Assembly (NCBI RefSeq): GCF_003288845.1
Contig: NZ_NHYN01000002.1
Coordinates: forward strand, 1-64,000
From: Helicobacter monodelphidis
GTDB lineage: Bacteria > Campylobacterota > Campylobacteria > Campylobacterales > Helicobacteraceae
Reading direction: 5' to 3'
DNA: 64,000 bases
The position numbers and the translations under genes were made by a program. Shown piece after piece: positions 63,267 to 64,000 of this stretch. How positions within the stretch are numbered: position 1 is the stretch's first letter; each line of letters begins with the position of its first letter. The notes under the pieces were generated by a model that searched no databases, was not told where the DNA came from, and saw only the letters and a program-made list of their open reading frames with translations.

Positions 63267-64000
63267 CTATATTGGAGTAATTGCCTCAATTTTTGCAACA
63301 ACATTTTGAATAATCCAATCTGGAGTTGATGCACCTGCAGTTACCCCACAAATTTTTTTATGCAAAAACCACTCTTCTTGTAATTCATTTTCATCTTCAA
63401 TCAAATAGGAATCATCACAATGCTCCTGGCAAATAGACAATAATTGCTTGGTGTTTGAAGAATTTTTACCCCCCACAATAATCATCACCTCTACTTCACA
63501 GCTTAATTCTCTGGCTGCTTCTTGATTATCAAAAGTTGCATTACAAATCGTATTAAAAATACGCACTTCTGTACATTCTCGCACAAGATAATCCGCAATA
63601 TTTAAAAATTCACTAATTTTTTTTGTTGTTTGAGATACTAAAGCAATCTTTTCAGACAGAGACTTTTTTTTTAGTTCTTCCAAATTACCAACAACAAGCA
63701 CTGGCGTCATAGAATAGCTCATTACTCCCTTCACTTCTGGGTGAGATTCATCACCAAAAATAATTACTTGATAACCCTCTTTGCTCATTTGCTCACAGAT
63801 TTGTTGAGGTTTAGTTACAAACGGACAAGTTGCATCGGTAATTTGGTTGCTTTTAAGACGTAATTTCTCTAAGTCTTTCTTAGGAATTCCATGCGTACGA
63901 ATAATAACCTCTGAATGATTAGGAATCTCTGCAACACTTTCACATACACTTACGCCATAATCACTTTTTAAGCGATTAATTTCTTTTGGATTGTGAATTA
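63267..64000 (-). CDS. ispH: 4-hydroxy-3-methylbut-2-enyl diphosphate reductase (partial)
   Basis: IspH (LytB) performs the last step of the non-mevalonate isoprenoid pathway. The start is beyond the window end; the frame is open through base 64000 and begins IHNPKEINRLKS. The cluster-binding and catalytic residues visible are the His of RTHGIP, the Cys of DATCPFV, and the Cys of NTICNATFDNQ. The SSNTKQL and GVTAGASTPDW segments follow. Reading an internal ATG at 63788 as the start would cut the domain, so it is not the start. Confidence 0.95.
   Translation of the reverse strand, partial: IHNPKEINRLKSDYGVSVCESVAEIPNHSEVIIRTHGIPKKDLEKLRLKSNQITDATCPFVTKPQQICEQMSKEGYQVIIFGDESHPEVKGVMSYSMTPVLVVGNLEELKKKSLSEKIALVSQTTKKISEFLNIADYLVRECTEVRIFNTICNATFDNQEAARELSCEVEVMIIVGGKNSSNTKQLLSICQEHCDDSYLIEDENELQEEWFLHKKICGVTAGASTPDWIIQNVVAKIEAITPI

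Overview
This 64 kb window looks like a chromosome segment of an AT-rich Campylobacterota member, most likely a non-pylori Helicobacter. The evidence is the mix of genes: a petABC cytochrome bc1 operon, a Lys-rich RpoD, a futalosine-pathway menaquinone gene (mqnE), class II DAHP synthase, a Campylobacter-type dynamin-like GTPase pair, and gene neighbourhoods that I recall from H. pylori (atpE-pnp; HP0268-like/miaB/DUF374; serA/small protein/rpsA/ispH). Species assignment is inference.

Layout. 1-230: decayed 3' end of an IS605-family tnpB with its right-end hairpin. 230-5.3 kb: a TRL-like lipoprotein, a (TA)20 tract between divergent genes, a two-subunit class I fumarase, then petABC. 5.4-12.6 kb: a surface-glycan cluster (GDP-mannose synthesis plus three tightly coupled glycosyltransferase-type genes). 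12.6-13.2 kb: non-coding DNA with a decayed reading frame. 13.2-18.6 kb, minus strand: gmhA, a Cys-rich protein, metX, xseB, a nitrilase-fold protein lacking its catalytic residues, and rpoD, read as one unit. 18.8-24.2 kb: clpB behind a consensus promoter with an inverted repeat, an old-yellow-enzyme oxidoreductase, and an EF-hand protein behind a sigma-54 promoter. 24.2-24.9 kb: gene-free.

24.9-35.4 kb, minus strand: a phosphoribosyltransferase and mqnE, two tRNA-Leu genes, then the run purD, RDD protein, lptD, MCE protein, PRT-fold protein, pnp, atpE. 35.7-48.8 kb, plus strand: an unrecognised 380-residue protein and DAHP synthase, a secreted ATP-type DNA ligase, a lipoprotein, pdxA, coiled-coil protein, YqhA, hemE, a radical SAM protein, two transporters, an HP0268-like protein, miaB and a DUF374 acyltransferase that seems to use an ATA start. 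48.8-55.3 kb: the most unusual stretch, a tight array of three proteins with PilM/PilN/PilO-like topology followed by two dynamin-like GTPases. 55.3-64 kb: a chemoreceptor, then minus-strand trpS, a TerC/DUF475 membrane protein, serA, rpsA and the 3' part of ispH, which runs off the window.

Most of the window is housekeeping: respiration (fumarase, bc1, menaquinone, ATP synthase c subunit), envelope building (LptD, MCE, DUF374, glycosyltransferases, GmhA), translation and RNA turnover. The best candidates for something undescribed are the PilMNO-like/dynamin array and the sigma-54-driven EF-hand protein.
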